Shown piece by piece: positions 51,644 through 60,136 of a stretch of 64,000 bases of DNA. The notes beneath the pieces are model-generated. The model ran no database searches and was not told where the DNA came from. It worked only from the letters and a program-made list of their open reading frames with translations. Numbering within the stretch: the first letter of the stretch is position 1; each line of letters opens with the position of its first letter. This stretch comes from Thermomonas beijingensis (GTDB lineage: Bacteria > Pseudomonadota > Gammaproteobacteria > Xanthomonadales > Xanthomonadaceae). The stretch is from NCBI RefSeq assembly GCF_020034655.1, contig NZ_JAIQDJ010000004.1, positions 1 through 64,000 of the forward strand, given 5' to 3'. The position numbers and the translations under genes are program-made.

Positions 51644-52753
51644 ATGCGCCGCCTGACCGTCGTGCAACTGCTGCCGGCGCTCGATGCCGGCGGCGTTGAG
51701 CGTTCCGCCCTGGAAGTCGCCGCGGCCTTGGTGGGCGCGGGGCATCGCGCCATCGTGGTGTCTGCCGGTGGCCGCATGCTGCCGCAGCTGGATGCCATCG
51801 GTGCCGAGCATGCGCCGTTGGCGATTGGCCGCAAGTCACCTTGGGTGCTGCATCATTTGCCTGCATTGCGGCGGCTGTGCGCGCAGGCCGACATCGTGCA
51901 TGCGCGTTCGCGGCTGCCGGCATGGCTGGGTTGGTGGGCGCTGCACACACTGCCGGCGACGCAGCAGCCGCATTTCATCACCACCGCGCATGGGCTGAAT
52001 TCCGTGTCCCGCTACAGCGCGATCATGACGCGTGGCGAGCGCGTGATTTGCGTGTCGAATACGGTGCGCGACTATCTCTTGCAACACTATCCACAGACCG
52101 ATCCAACGCGTCTGCGGGTCATTCCGCGTGGCATTGACCCACACGCATTCGCACCTGCGCCAATGCCGGATACGGCGGCGCGCGCGCGCATTGCCCAACT
52201 CTATCCGCAGTTGGCAGGCAACGGGCCGCTGCTGCTTCTGCCCGGGCGCGGCACCCGCTTGAAAGGCCATGCCGATGCGATTGCACTGCTGACGCAACTG
52301 CGCGCCAGTGGCTTGGATGCACGCCTGTGGATGCCAGGTGCGCAGCAAGCAGGGCGCGCGGCGTATCTGCGTGAGCTGGAACAGTTGGCACAGGCGGCAC
52401 AGGTGACCGATGCGCTGGCGATCACCGCGCCCACTGATGCGATGCGCGAGGCGTATGCCGCCTGCGATCTGGTGTTGCAGCTGTCACGCAAGCCCGAGGC
52501 GTTGGGACGCACCGTGCTGGAAGCGCTGGCGGTGGGGCGGCCGGTGGTGGGCTGGGATCACGGCGGCGTGGGTGAGTTGCTGCGTCAGCTATTCCCGCAG
52601 GGGGCCGTGCCAGCCTTTGAAATGAGCGAGATGGCACGGCGTGCAGGCATGCTGTTGGCGCAGTTACCCACGTTGCCGGTTACGATGCCCTACACATTGG
52701 ATGCGATGCAGGAGGCGACATTGGCGCTGTATCAGGAAATCATGGACGTATGA
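51644..52753 (+). CDS. GT4 family LPS glycosyltransferase
   Basis: A 369-residue GT-B retaining glycosyltransferase. The N-terminal acceptor domain has QLLPALDAGGVERSALEVA and HARSRLPAWLGW. The C-terminal donor domain has LLLPGRGTRLKGH and the EX7E-type region LQLSRKPEALGRTVLEALAVG. It probably adds a sugar to the LPS core or O-chain. The chain of overlapping starts continues into the O-antigen-ligase-like gene (ATGA overlap), placing it in one LPS operon with the acyltransferase after that. Confidence 0.93.
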   Translation: MRRLTVVQLLPALDAGGVERSALEVAAALVGAGHRAIVVSAGGRMLPQLDAIGAEHAPLAIGRKSPWVLHHLPALRRLCAQADIVHARSRLPAWLGWWALHTLPATQQPHFITTAHGLNSVSRYSAIMTRGERVICVSNTVRDYLLQHYPQTDPTRLRVIPRGIDPHAFAPAPMPDTAARARIAQLYPQLAGNGPLLLLPGRGTRLKGHADAIALLTQLRASGLDARLWMPGAQQAGRAAYLRELEQLAQAAQVTDALAITAPTDAMREAYAACDLVLQLSRKPEALGRTVLEALAVGRPVVGWDHGGVGELLRQLFPQGAVPAFEMSEMARRAGMLLAQLPTLPVTMPYTLDAMQEATLALYQEIMDV

Positions 52754-54057
52754 GTGCGGTGTCACCATCACCTGCGGCAAGTGCGCCAAAACTGCTGCGC
52801 TGGGCGCCAGCGTGGGTGTTGGCGTTTGTTGCACTGTGGCCACTGCACGGGTTTGCAGAATTGTTACTGGTGCTGGGTGCGCTGACCGGGCTGGCCACGT
52901 TGCTGGTGCAGCGGTTTCGTGGCGGTACGCGGCTGCTCAGTGGGCCGGCGTGGGCACTGACCAGCGTGCTGTTTTTTACATATTGGCTGCCGGAATTGGT
53001 GTCGGCGCTGGATGCGGTGGATACGTGGCGCTCACTTCGGGAAGTGTTGATTGATTTGCGTTACCTGCCTTTTTTATGGCTGGTGGCCGCAGCGGTGGAT
53101 ACCCAGCGCGGCTGGCGTAAAACGTTCACCGGGTTGGGTGTCATCGCCTTGCTGTGGACGCTGGATGCCTTGATGGAAGCGGCTATCGGCCATAGCCCCG
53201 TGTTTTGGTTACTGGATCATGCACGTATTGCGCTGACCGGGCACAGCATGTGCGCAGGTTCCACGGTGGTGGCCGATCGCCTGGGTGGCGTGCTTGGGCC
53301 GTGCAATCTCAAATTGGGAATCTTGCTGGCCAGCCTGTCGCCGTTTGCGCTGGATCTGGCGTGGCGCAAATTTGGGCGGGCAGGCTGGCTGCTGGCGGCG
53401 TTGGGTATTGGCTTGGTGATCATTTTGGCTGGCTCAAGGGCGTCATGGATCACTTATGCACTGGTGATGTTGTGGACCGGTTGGCGTGCCTTGGGTTGGA
53501 AGCGTTTGGGCCTGCTGTTCGCCGCCGGCGCATTAGCCATGACGTTGGCAACCGTTGTTTCGCCGCAAGTGCGCGGGCGCATGCAATTGACCGCACAGGC
53601 GTTGTCGGCCAACGAACAAGGCGTGGATGCCGCATTGACCGGGCGCGGACGGATTTGGTCGGCAGCGGTGTGCATGCTGCGCGAACATCCCATCAATGGT
53701 GTGGGTGTGCGCGGGTTTCGTGATGCCTTCCCCGGCTGCGACCCCCAGCCTGGCGTAGTGGCGGCATGGGGAACTGGCGTTGCGCTGCATGCCCACCAGA
53801 TTGTGCTGGAAGTGTTGTCCGAAACCGGGTTGGTGGGGTTCATGATTTGGTTGGCCGGCGCCGCACTTGCATTGCGGGCGTGGCGGTTTGCCGATGCCAC
53901 AGCACGCACCCGCGCACGCCCGGCGATGCTGGCATTGGCGGTCAGTGTGTTCCCGCTCAATACCCATCTGGCCGCGTACTCCACGTTTTGGGGCAGTGTG
54001 CTGTTGCTGCTGGCAGCGCTGTATGCCGGCAGTTTGCTTGGCCGCGACAGCGACTGA
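52750..54057 (+). CDS. waaL: O-antigen ligase family membrane protein
   Basis: A 435-residue polytopic protein with about 10-12 helices and the Wzy_C/WaaL domain. GSRASWITYALVML is the conserved Arg region. A large periplasmic loop with GRGRIWSAAVCMLREHPINGVGVRGFRD precedes the conserved His of ALHAHQIVLEVLSETGL. It would join undecaprenyl-linked polysaccharide to lipid A-core in the periplasm. A Wzy-type polymerase is the alternative, but the nearby waaA and Wzm/Wzt genes favour ligase. It overlaps the GT4 gene by 4 bases. Confidence 0.85.
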   Translation: MSAVSPSPAASAPKLLRWAPAWVLAFVALWPLHGFAELLLVLGALTGLATLLVQRFRGGTRLLSGPAWALTSVLFFTYWLPELVSALDAVDTWRSLREVLIDLRYLPFLWLVAAAVDTQRGWRKTFTGLGVIALLWTLDALMEAAIGHSPVFWLLDHARIALTGHSMCAGSTVVADRLGGVLGPCNLKLGILLASLSPFALDLAWRKFGRAGWLLAALGIGLVIILAGSRASWITYALVMLWTGWRALGWKRLGLLFAAGALAMTLATVVSPQVRGRMQLTAQALSANEQGVDAALTGRGRIWSAAVCMLREHPINGVGVRGFRDAFPGCDPQPGVVAAWGTGVALHAHQIVLEVLSETGLVGFMIWLAGAALALRAWRFADATARTRARPAMLALAVSVFPLNTHLAAYSTFWGSVLLLLAALYAGSLLGRDSD

Positions 54058-54067
54058 GCAGTACCGC

Positions 54068-54943
54068 ATGGCACAGTGGCTGGCGCGAGGATTTGTCTGG
54101 CTGGGGCGCAAGGTAGCCGGCTTATCGCCGCCGGCGCGTGCGCGACTGGCGCATGGGTTGGTGCGGCTACCTTGGGTGAATACCCGTCGGCGGCGGATCG
54201 CGTCGATCAACCTGGCATTGTGCTTTCCGCAGTGGGATGCCGCTGCACACCGTGCGCTGTTGCAACGGACGCTGCGCTCCAATGCCACCGGTGCATTGGA
54301 AACCTTGTGCGCGTGGTTTGCCAGCCGCGAGCAACTGGCTGGCGGCGCGCACATCAGCGGGCTTGTGCATCTGCACGCTGCACTGGCCGAAGGACGCGGC
54401 GTGGTGGTGGTGGGCGCGCATTATGACGGGATCGAACTGGCGATGCGGCATGTGGCCGATGCAATGGGGCAGCCGATGCCGATCCTGGTGCGGCGGCACA
54501 ATAATCCTGCCATTGAAAGCGCAATCGCGCAGGCGCGCGAGCGCTACGCCGGGCAGATCTTCGACAAAAAAGACATCGCCGGGTTTGCGGCGCAAGTTCG
54601 CGCCGGCAAGGCGGTGTTTTACGTGCCCGATCAAAACGCTGCCCGTCGCACCGTGTTCGTTCCATTTCTAGGCGTGCAAGCGGCCACCTTGGGGGCGATT
54701 GGCGGCGTGCTGCAACGGTGTGGTGGGCGCGTGCTGCTGCTATGGGCGCAGCGGGATGCGCAAGGCGTGCAGCAGATCACGCTGACACCGGCATGGCCGG
54801 ATTGGCCCAGCAGCGATGACACCGCCACCGCCGCGCGTTACATGCAGTGGATTGGCGAGTCCTTGCAAGCTGCACCCGAACAGTATTTGTGGGTGCATCG
54901 CAGGTTCAAGACACGGCCACCCGGTGAGCTGCCGATTTACTGA
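54068..54943 (+). CDS. LpxL/HtrB-family lipid A acyltransferase (first copy)
   Basis: A 291-residue member of the lysophospholipid acyltransferase group that adds secondary acyl chains to Kdo-lipid A. It has the HX4E motif in GAHYDGIELAMRHV (near 118-130), RRIASINLALCFPQWD at the N-terminus, and VFYVPDQNAARRTVFVPFLG. The C-terminus QYLWVHRRFKTRPPGE is typical. It starts 10 bases after waaL. It ends convergent with a second LpxL-family gene, overlapping it by 7 bases. Confidence 0.9.
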   Translation: MAQWLARGFVWLGRKVAGLSPPARARLAHGLVRLPWVNTRRRRIASINLALCFPQWDAAAHRALLQRTLRSNATGALETLCAWFASREQLAGGAHISGLVHLHAALAEGRGVVVVGAHYDGIELAMRHVADAMGQPMPILVRRHNNPAIESAIAQARERYAGQIFDKKDIAGFAAQVRAGKAVFYVPDQNAARRTVFVPFLGVQAATLGAIGGVLQRCGGRVLLLWAQRDAQGVQQITLTPAWPDWPSSDDTATAARYMQWIGESLQAAPEQYLWVHRRFKTRPPGELPIY

Positions 54944-55866
54944 TACACCGTGTTGTCTGGCTGACCGGGTTGGCGTTTGAAACGCCGATGGATCCACAAA
55001 TATTGGGTGGGTACCGTGCGAATCATGGTTTCGATCAAGGCCATTACCCGCGCGGTATCGGCGCTGGCATCGGGTGATGGAAAGTCGGTCAATGCCGGGG
55101 TCAGCCGCAATCGATAACTGCCATCGGCATTACGGATGTGGGCAAATCCCAATACCGCCGCGCCCGACAACCGCGCCAGTTGATGGGTGGAGGTCAGGCT
55201 ATACGCGGTTTGCCCGAAAAACGGCACATACACGCTGTCGCCACGGCGAGTGTCCTGATCGGGGGCAAACCACAGCAACCCGCCTTGCTTGAGGTGGCGC
55301 AGTGCGGGGCGTAATTCTTCGCGGGTAAACATCGCGCTGGCGTAGCGCATGCGGCCACGCCGCACTGCCCATTCCATCGGGCCGGTGTCATGCGGGCGAT
55401 ACATGCCTGCCAAGGGCGCGTGCGCACACATCAGGCGCGCCGCCATTTCCAAGGTCACAAAATGCCCGGAAATGATGATGACACCACGCCCACCGGCCTG
55501 CGCGGCGGCAAGATGTTGCAGTCCCTCCACTTGCGTCGTGCCTTGCATCGGTGCCACCGAACCCCACCACGCCCGCGCAAATTCGAACAGCCCAATGCCC
55601 AGCTGCTGAAAACTTTCACGCAGCAATTGGGCTTGCTCGCCGGCGGACAGTTCGGGAAAGCACAGCGCGATATTGCGTGCCGCCACTTGCCGGCGGCTGC
55701 GCGACAGTACCCCCAGCAACGGCCCAAGTGCTTTGCCCAGCGCGCGTTGCAAGGGCCACGGCAGGCGCGCCAACAGGACGCAACAGCCCACGCCCAGCCA
55801 CACCGGCCAGTGCTTTGGGGCCAATGGGGGGGCAATGCCGGGGGGTGTTTCTGTACTTGCAGACAT
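54937..55866 (-). CDS. lpxL: LpxL/HtrB-family lipid A acyltransferase (second copy)
   Basis: A 309-residue inner-membrane acyltransferase. It has one N-terminal membrane helix (WLGVGCCVLLARLPWPL), RQVAARNIALCFPELS, the HX4E motif in SGHFVTLEMAARL and LWFAPDQDTRRGDSVYVPFFG. The ending YLWIHRRFKRQPG matches LpxL/LpxM enzymes. It is distantly related to the preceding copy; together they could add the two secondary chains of lipid A. Its ATG is exactly 6 nt from a TAGAAT box, and it diverges from waaA across 43 bases. Confidence 0.92.
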   Translation of the reverse strand: MSASTETPPGIAPPLAPKHWPVWLGVGCCVLLARLPWPLQRALGKALGPLLGVLSRSRRQVAARNIALCFPELSAGEQAQLLRESFQQLGIGLFEFARAWWGSVAPMQGTTQVEGLQHLAAAQAGGRGVIIISGHFVTLEMAARLMCAHAPLAGMYRPHDTGPMEWAVRRGRMRYASAMFTREELRPALRHLKQGGLLWFAPDQDTRRGDSVYVPFFGQTAYSLTSTHQLARLSGAAVLGFAHIRNADGSYRLRLTPALTDFPSPDASADTARVMALIETMIRTVPTQYLWIHRRFKRQPGQPDNTVYQ

Positions 55867-55872
55867 GCAAGG

Positions 55873-55878
55873 ATTCTA
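55873..55878 (-). promoter_or_regulatory. -10 box for lpxL (leaderless start)
   Basis: TAGAAT on the minus strand ends exactly 6 nt before the ATG. It lies 19 bases from the opposite TATCCT of waaA, so each box falls in the other's -35 region. Confidence 0.55.
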
Positions 55879-55897
55879 CCCGGCGCCGCGGCTTCGC

Positions 55898-55903
55898 TAT
55901 CCT
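55898..55903 (+). promoter_or_regulatory. -10 box for waaA (leaderless start)
   Basis: TATCCT ends exactly 6 nt before the waaA ATG, with no ribosome binding site between. It forms an overlapping divergent pair with the lpxL promoter. Confidence 0.5.
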
Positions 55904-55909
55904 GTCGGC

Positions 55910-57211
55910 ATGCGGACCGATCTCATTGAGCGGGTACTGCGTGGTCTGTATTCGGCTGCGTTGTATCTGTTATTGCCCATCACCTTGTATCACCTGATCT
56001 GGCGCGGGTTCCGTCAGCGTGCCTATTTCCAGCGCTGGGACGAGCGCTACGCCAGTTATGCCGATCCCCGCACGCCAGCCCCGTTGTGGTTGCATGCAGT
56101 ATCGGTGGGCGAGGTCAACCTGGCCGCACCTTTGGTTGCACGGTTGCGCGCATTGCGCCCGGATCTGCAATTGGTGGTGACCACGATTACCCCCACTGGC
56201 TCGGCGCGTGCGCGTGCGCTGTGGGGCGATAGCGTGGCGCATGTGTATTTGCCGTATGACTTGCCTGGTGCGGTGGGGCGGTTTTTGGATCACTTTCGCC
56301 CGGTGTTGGCGCTGATCGTGGAAACCGAGCTGTGGCCGAATCTGTTATTTGCGTGCCGGGATCGCAACATCCCGACCCAAATCCTCAATGCACGCTTGTC
56401 GGCGCGATCATTGCGAGGTTATCGGGTGCTGGGCCCATTGATCCGGCGCGCCTTGGCCAGCGTGGGGCTGGTGGCGGCACAATCGGGGGATGATGCCCGT
56501 CGATTCCTGGAGCTTGGTGCGCGGCCGGCCAGTGTGCAGGTGACGGGCAATCTCAAGTTCGACATGGCACCGGTACAAACGGCTGCGTTCGAATTGGAGT
56601 TTGCTGCGGCATCAGGCGCCAAACGACCGGTGTGGATTGCCGCCAGCACCCATGAGGACGAAGAACAGTCGGTGCTGGAGGCACATCTGGCGCTGCGTCG
56701 CAGCCATCCTGATGCTTTGCTGTTGTGGGCGCCGCGGCATCCGGAGCGCTTTCGTGCGGTGCAGCAACGCATTGCTGATACAGGCTTGAAGGTGATGACG
56801 CGTTCGCAGCAACACTGGCCATCGGCAGATACGGATGTGTTCGTGATCGATACCTTGGGTGAGCTGCTGGCGTTTTACGCCTGTGCGCAGATCGCGTTTG
56901 TGGGCGGCAGCCTGCAAGACATCGGCGGGCATAATTTGCTGGAACCTGCCGCCACCGGCACCGCGATTCTGAGCGGGCCGCATCTGCATAATTTTGTGGA
57001 TATCGCGCGGCGTCTGCGCGAGGCGCAGGCAATGCGCCTGGTGGCCGATGCCGCTTCGCTGGCAACGGCGTTGCGCGAGTTGTTTGATGATGCGGCAGCC
57101 AGGCAGGCACTCGCAATGCATGCCGCGCACCTGTTGGAAGGCGGGCGTGGCGCACTGGCCCGCACCCTGACCTTGATCGAGCCGATGCTGCCACCAGTGG
57201 CATCGGCGTGA
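55910..57211 (+). CDS. waaA: 3-deoxy-D-manno-octulosonic acid transferase
   Basis: A 433-residue GT30 enzyme (KdtA) that attaches Kdo to lipid IVA, the first core step of LPS. It has an N-terminal membrane anchor (LYSAALYLLLPITLYHLIW), LWLHAVSVGEVNLAAPLV, TPTGSARAR, VETELWPNLL, GNLKFD, and late AFVGGSLQDIGGHNLLEPAATG, all diagnostic. MRTDLIERVLRG is the family start; the longer open frame upstream is antisense to lpxL. It is convergent with tolC, 21 bases apart. Confidence 0.97.
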   Translation: MRTDLIERVLRGLYSAALYLLLPITLYHLIWRGFRQRAYFQRWDERYASYADPRTPAPLWLHAVSVGEVNLAAPLVARLRALRPDLQLVVTTITPTGSARARALWGDSVAHVYLPYDLPGAVGRFLDHFRPVLALIVETELWPNLLFACRDRNIPTQILNARLSARSLRGYRVLGPLIRRALASVGLVAAQSGDDARRFLELGARPASVQVTGNLKFDMAPVQTAAFELEFAAASGAKRPVWIAASTHEDEEQSVLEAHLALRRSHPDALLLWAPRHPERFRAVQQRIADTGLKVMTRSQQHWPSADTDVFVIDTLGELLAFYACAQIAFVGGSLQDIGGHNLLEPAATGTAILSGPHLHNFVDIARRLREAQAMRLVADAASLATALRELFDDAAARQALAMHAAHLLEGGRGALARTLTLIEPMLPPVASA

Positions 57212-57232
57212 GCGTGAACCCGTCTTTACGGA

Positions 57233-58561
57233 TCAGCCGCCGGCCAGACTCTTGTCGATGGCCTTGTCGGTGGTCAGCAAGCGGTTGATGTCTTCCACAT
57301 CGCTGACATTCAAATCACCTGCGGATTGTTCCAGCAGCAGACGGCTTTGCAGGAAGTTGTACTTGGCCTGCGCATAGGCCTGTTGCGCGCTGAACAAGGT
57401 GCGCTGGTTGTTCAATACATCCAGCACGGTGCGGGTACCTACCTCCAGACCCACTTGCGAGGCGTCATACGCCTTTTGTGCGGACAGCAGCGAGGAATGC
57501 AGTGCCTCGACTTGGCTGATGCCGGCCACCATGGTCTGGTAGGCGCTACGGGTGCTGCGCTCGACCGCGCGCTTGGTTTGCTCCACGGCATCGGCCGCTG
57601 CGTCGCGTTGCGCCAAAGCGCTGCGGATATTCGATTGCGTTGCCATGCCCGAAAAAATCGGTATGTTCAAGGTCAGGCCCACGCTGGTGGAGGCCTTGTT
57701 GGCGCCGATGAACGCCGGGTCATACAGGCCGGTGATGGCTTTGCCATACGAGGCTTGCAGGCCAAGCGTGGGCAGATGTCCGGCACGTGCGGTGGCCACC
57801 GAAGATTCAGCGGCATCCAGACTGGCTTGTTGTGCTTTCAAGGTGGGGTTGTTGGCCAAGGCATTGGCTACCCAGGCATCCACGTTCTTGTCGCTGGACA
57901 GTGCAGGCTTGAAGTCGTCTGGCAGGCCCTTGAGGTTGCCCGCTGCGGCATGGGTGATTTCCAGCAATGCCTGATAGGCATCCTGCGCGGCATTGCGAGC
58001 CAGCAGGGTGTTGGCACGTGCGCCGTCGTACTGGGCGCGGGCTTCATACACGTCGGTGATCGGGGCCAGGCCCACTTCCAAACGCTTGCTGGCGAAATCA
58101 AATTGCTTCTTCAGTGCGGTTTCTGCTGCTTCGGCAGCGCTCAGGGTTTCCAGCTGCACCAGCACATTGAAGTACGCTGCCGAAGTACGGGTGATCAGGG
58201 TTTGGCCCGCGGCTTGCAGCGTAAAACCACCGGCGCGATCGAGTGACTTGGCGCCCTCCAATGCTTTATAGCTGCCGAAATTGAACAGCGACTGCTGCAT
58301 GTTGATGCCCCACGAGCCGGTGCGTACGCCGCCGACGCCGTGATCGACACGGTTGGCGCCGATGCTGCCACCGATATTGGGCAGTAGCGCCGCCCGCGCT
58401 TGCACCGGGCGTTCAGCGGTGACCAAGCGGTTGGCCTCTGCGGCCGCGTATTGGGGATCGCTGTTGCGCGCATTCTGATAGCTCTGGAGCAGGTCATCGG
58501 CCTGCGCCGCCATCGGCAGCAGGGCAAAGGCAAGGGCAAGGGTGAGCGGGCGACGCAACAT
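57233..58561 (-). CDS. tolC: TolC family outer-membrane channel
   Basis: A 442-residue outer-membrane efflux and type I secretion channel. The signal peptide is MLRRPLTLALAFALLPMAAQA. Two homologous halves of alpha-helical OEP domain follow, with the TolC features NPTLKAQQASLDAAESSVATARAGHLPT and VGTRTVLDVLNNQRTLFSAQ in the second half. No ribosome binding site is seen (CCTCC, not GGAGG, precedes the ATG). It lies 22 bases after the methyltransferase-like gene, so coupling from that gene is likely. No inner-membrane pump is adjacent. Confidence 0.95.
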   Translation of the reverse strand: MLRRPLTLALAFALLPMAAQADDLLQSYQNARNSDPQYAAAEANRLVTAERPVQARAALLPNIGGSIGANRVDHGVGGVRTGSWGINMQQSLFNFGSYKALEGAKSLDRAGGFTLQAAGQTLITRTSAAYFNVLVQLETLSAAEAAETALKKQFDFASKRLEVGLAPITDVYEARAQYDGARANTLLARNAAQDAYQALLEITHAAAGNLKGLPDDFKPALSSDKNVDAWVANALANNPTLKAQQASLDAAESSVATARAGHLPTLGLQASYGKAITGLYDPAFIGANKASTSVGLTLNIPIFSGMATQSNIRSALAQRDAAADAVEQTKRAVERSTRSAYQTMVAGISQVEALHSSLLSAQKAYDASQVGLEVGTRTVLDVLNNQRTLFSAQQAYAQAKYNFLQSRLLLEQSAGDLNVSDVEDINRLLTTDKAIDKSLAGG

Positions 58562-58583
58562 GAGGAGGGATCCTTGACGGGGC

Positions 58584-59237
58584 TTACAGGGTGAAGGCTG
58601 GGGCAGGGGCTGCGCCGGCCAGATAGGACAGGTCGGTTTCAAACAACGTTTCAATGCGGCTGCCGTTGACCGTGCGATGCACCAGCACTGCGTCCATCAC
58701 TGGCGATTGGCCATGCACGATAAACATGCGTCCATTCGGGTTGAGCCATTCCACGAAGCGTGCCGGGAGACTGTCCATGGCACCAGTGACACATATCACG
58801 TCAAAGCTGCGGCCCGGGTTCCAGCTCAGCACATCGGCGCAGCGCACCTGCACATTGCCAATGGCTTGCGCGGCCAGGCGCGCCTGCGCGGCGTCGGCCA
58901 GATCGGCATGCAATTCAATGCTGATCACTTCGCGCGCCAACTGCCCCAGACAAGCCGTCAGATAGCCGCTGCCGGTGCCAATTTCCAACACGCTTTCATG
59001 TGCCTGCGGTTGCAGCGATTGCAGCAGGCGGCCTTCCAATACCGGCTTCATCATCACCTGGCCATGCCCCAGCGGCAGTTCGACATCGGCATACGCCAAG
59101 TTGCGAAGGTCATCGGCCACAAAAGCTTCACGCGGCAGCTTGCCGATGGTGTCCAGCACGCGGACATCCAACACATCCCAAGGGCGTACTTGTTGTTCCA
59201 CCATGGTTTCGCGGGTACGGGCAAAGTCGATGTTCAT
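58584..59237 (-). CDS. Protein-L-isoaspartate methyltransferase-like protein
   Basis: A 217-residue class I methyltransferase of the PIMT family. The SAM site is VLEIGTGSGYLTACLGQLA followed by VISIELHADLA, and the N-terminus MVEQQVRPWDVLD is PIMT-like. The normal substrate-binding motif (Thr-Ile-Ser before Pro) is replaced by GHGQVMMKP, so true isoaspartyl repair activity is doubtful. It is paired with tolC on the same strand behind the TetR gene, a plausible regulator-enzyme-channel unit. The start MNIDFART is well placed. Confidence 0.85.
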   Translation of the reverse strand: MNIDFARTRETMVEQQVRPWDVLDVRVLDTIGKLPREAFVADDLRNLAYADVELPLGHGQVMMKPVLEGRLLQSLQPQAHESVLEIGTGSGYLTACLGQLAREVISIELHADLADAAQARLAAQAIGNVQVRCADVLSWNPGRSFDVICVTGAMDSLPARFVEWLNPNGRMFIVHGQSPVMDAVLVHRTVNGSRIETLFETDLSYLAGAAPAPAFTL

Positions 59238-59372
59238 ACGGGGGAATTCCGATACTGGAAACCGCTTAGTTTAATGCGCCAAGGGCTTTGACTGGTGCGC
59301 AGTGTGAGCGTGTTGGTACACCAGCACGCAGTGCCGGAAGTCATCGCCACCAATGGCAATGCAAGGCAGTGT

Positions 59373-60035
59373 TCAGGCTTTGGCATAAGCACGCAGGAAC
59401 AGATCCACCACACTCTCGATATGGGCATCCAGATTGCCATCTTGCGTGTTGCCGGCACCGCAGTAATTGCCCAACACGGCTTGCGCGTGCAACTCGCCTT
59501 TGAGCAAGGTGAAGAAATGCCCGGCGGCACGGGCCGGTTCATTGATCTCCAGCTCGCCGGCCTCAATCCGGCGCATCAGCAGCGCGGTGAATGCGTCATT
59601 GATGCGCTTGGGGCCGGCGTCCCAGATCATTTTCGGCAAATTGCTGCTGGCCACATGCGGCGAACACAGCACACGATGACCGGCAATCGCTTCCGGGGTC
59701 ATGACCATCGCCAAAAACGCATGTGCGATTTCACTGAGTCGCACGCGCAGCGGTACATTCGGTGCCGGCACGAACAATTCAGTCGGCATGCCGCGTTCGC
59801 AATGCGCCTGCACCGCCGCCGCAAACAGGCTGTCCTTGTCACCGTAATGGCTATATACGGTCAGTTTGGAGACGCCCGCCTCGGCGGCGATCTGATCCAT
59901 GCTGACCCCGCCGTAGCCGTGTTGCACAAACAGTTTGGACGCGGCGGTCAAAATCGAGGCACGTTTGGCCATGTCCTTGGGGCGCCCCGGGGGGGCAGGC
60001 TTTCCAGCGGGTGCAGGCGTATTCATGGCGGCCAT
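59373..60035 (-). CDS. TetR/AcrR family regulator
   Basis: A 220-residue repressor-type protein with an N-terminal TetR helix-turn-helix (ILTAASKLFVQHGYGGVSMDQIAAEAGVSKLTVYSHYGDKDSLF, about residues 28-72, quoted in part from a longer domain). The C-terminal ligand domain is like that of AcrR/TtgR-type efflux regulators. It lies upstream of the methyltransferase-like gene and tolC on the same strand, with a 135-base gap, so it may control tolC as well as itself. Starts at 60035 or 60026 are both possible; neither has a ribosome binding site. Confidence 0.9.
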   Translation of the reverse strand: MAAMNTPAPAGKPAPPGRPKDMAKRASILTAASKLFVQHGYGGVSMDQIAAEAGVSKLTVYSHYGDKDSLFAAAVQAHCERGMPTELFVPAPNVPLRVRLSEIAHAFLAMVMTPEAIAGHRVLCSPHVASSNLPKMIWDAGPKRINDAFTALLMRRIEAGELEINEPARAAGHFFTLLKGELHAQAVLGNYCGAGNTQDGNLDAHIESVVDLFLRAYAKA

Positions 60036-60055
60036 GGATTCAATGCAGATGCAAC

Positions 60056-60083
60056 ACTATACCATACTGTGCGGTTTACTTAA
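60056..60083 (-). promoter_or_regulatory. Promoter and possible TetR operator
   Basis: On the minus strand TATAGT (60056-60061) can serve as -10, with TTAAGT (60078-60083) as a weak -35 at 16 bases. The spacer holds AAACCGCACAGTATGGTAT, an imperfect palindrome of the kind bound by AcrR-type repressors, so autoregulation is likely. Confidence 0.4.
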
Positions 60084-60136
60084 TATGGGGATCCGGTGAC
60101 CACGGCAATCCAGGCCCGGCTATCCTGTGGTGGTAC

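Noticed and set aside
59280-59372. Open frame continuing past the TetR stop, suggesting readthrough or a frayed C-terminus
   Set aside because: The TetR protein is already of normal length and the 31 extra codons are expected by chance in GC-rich DNA.
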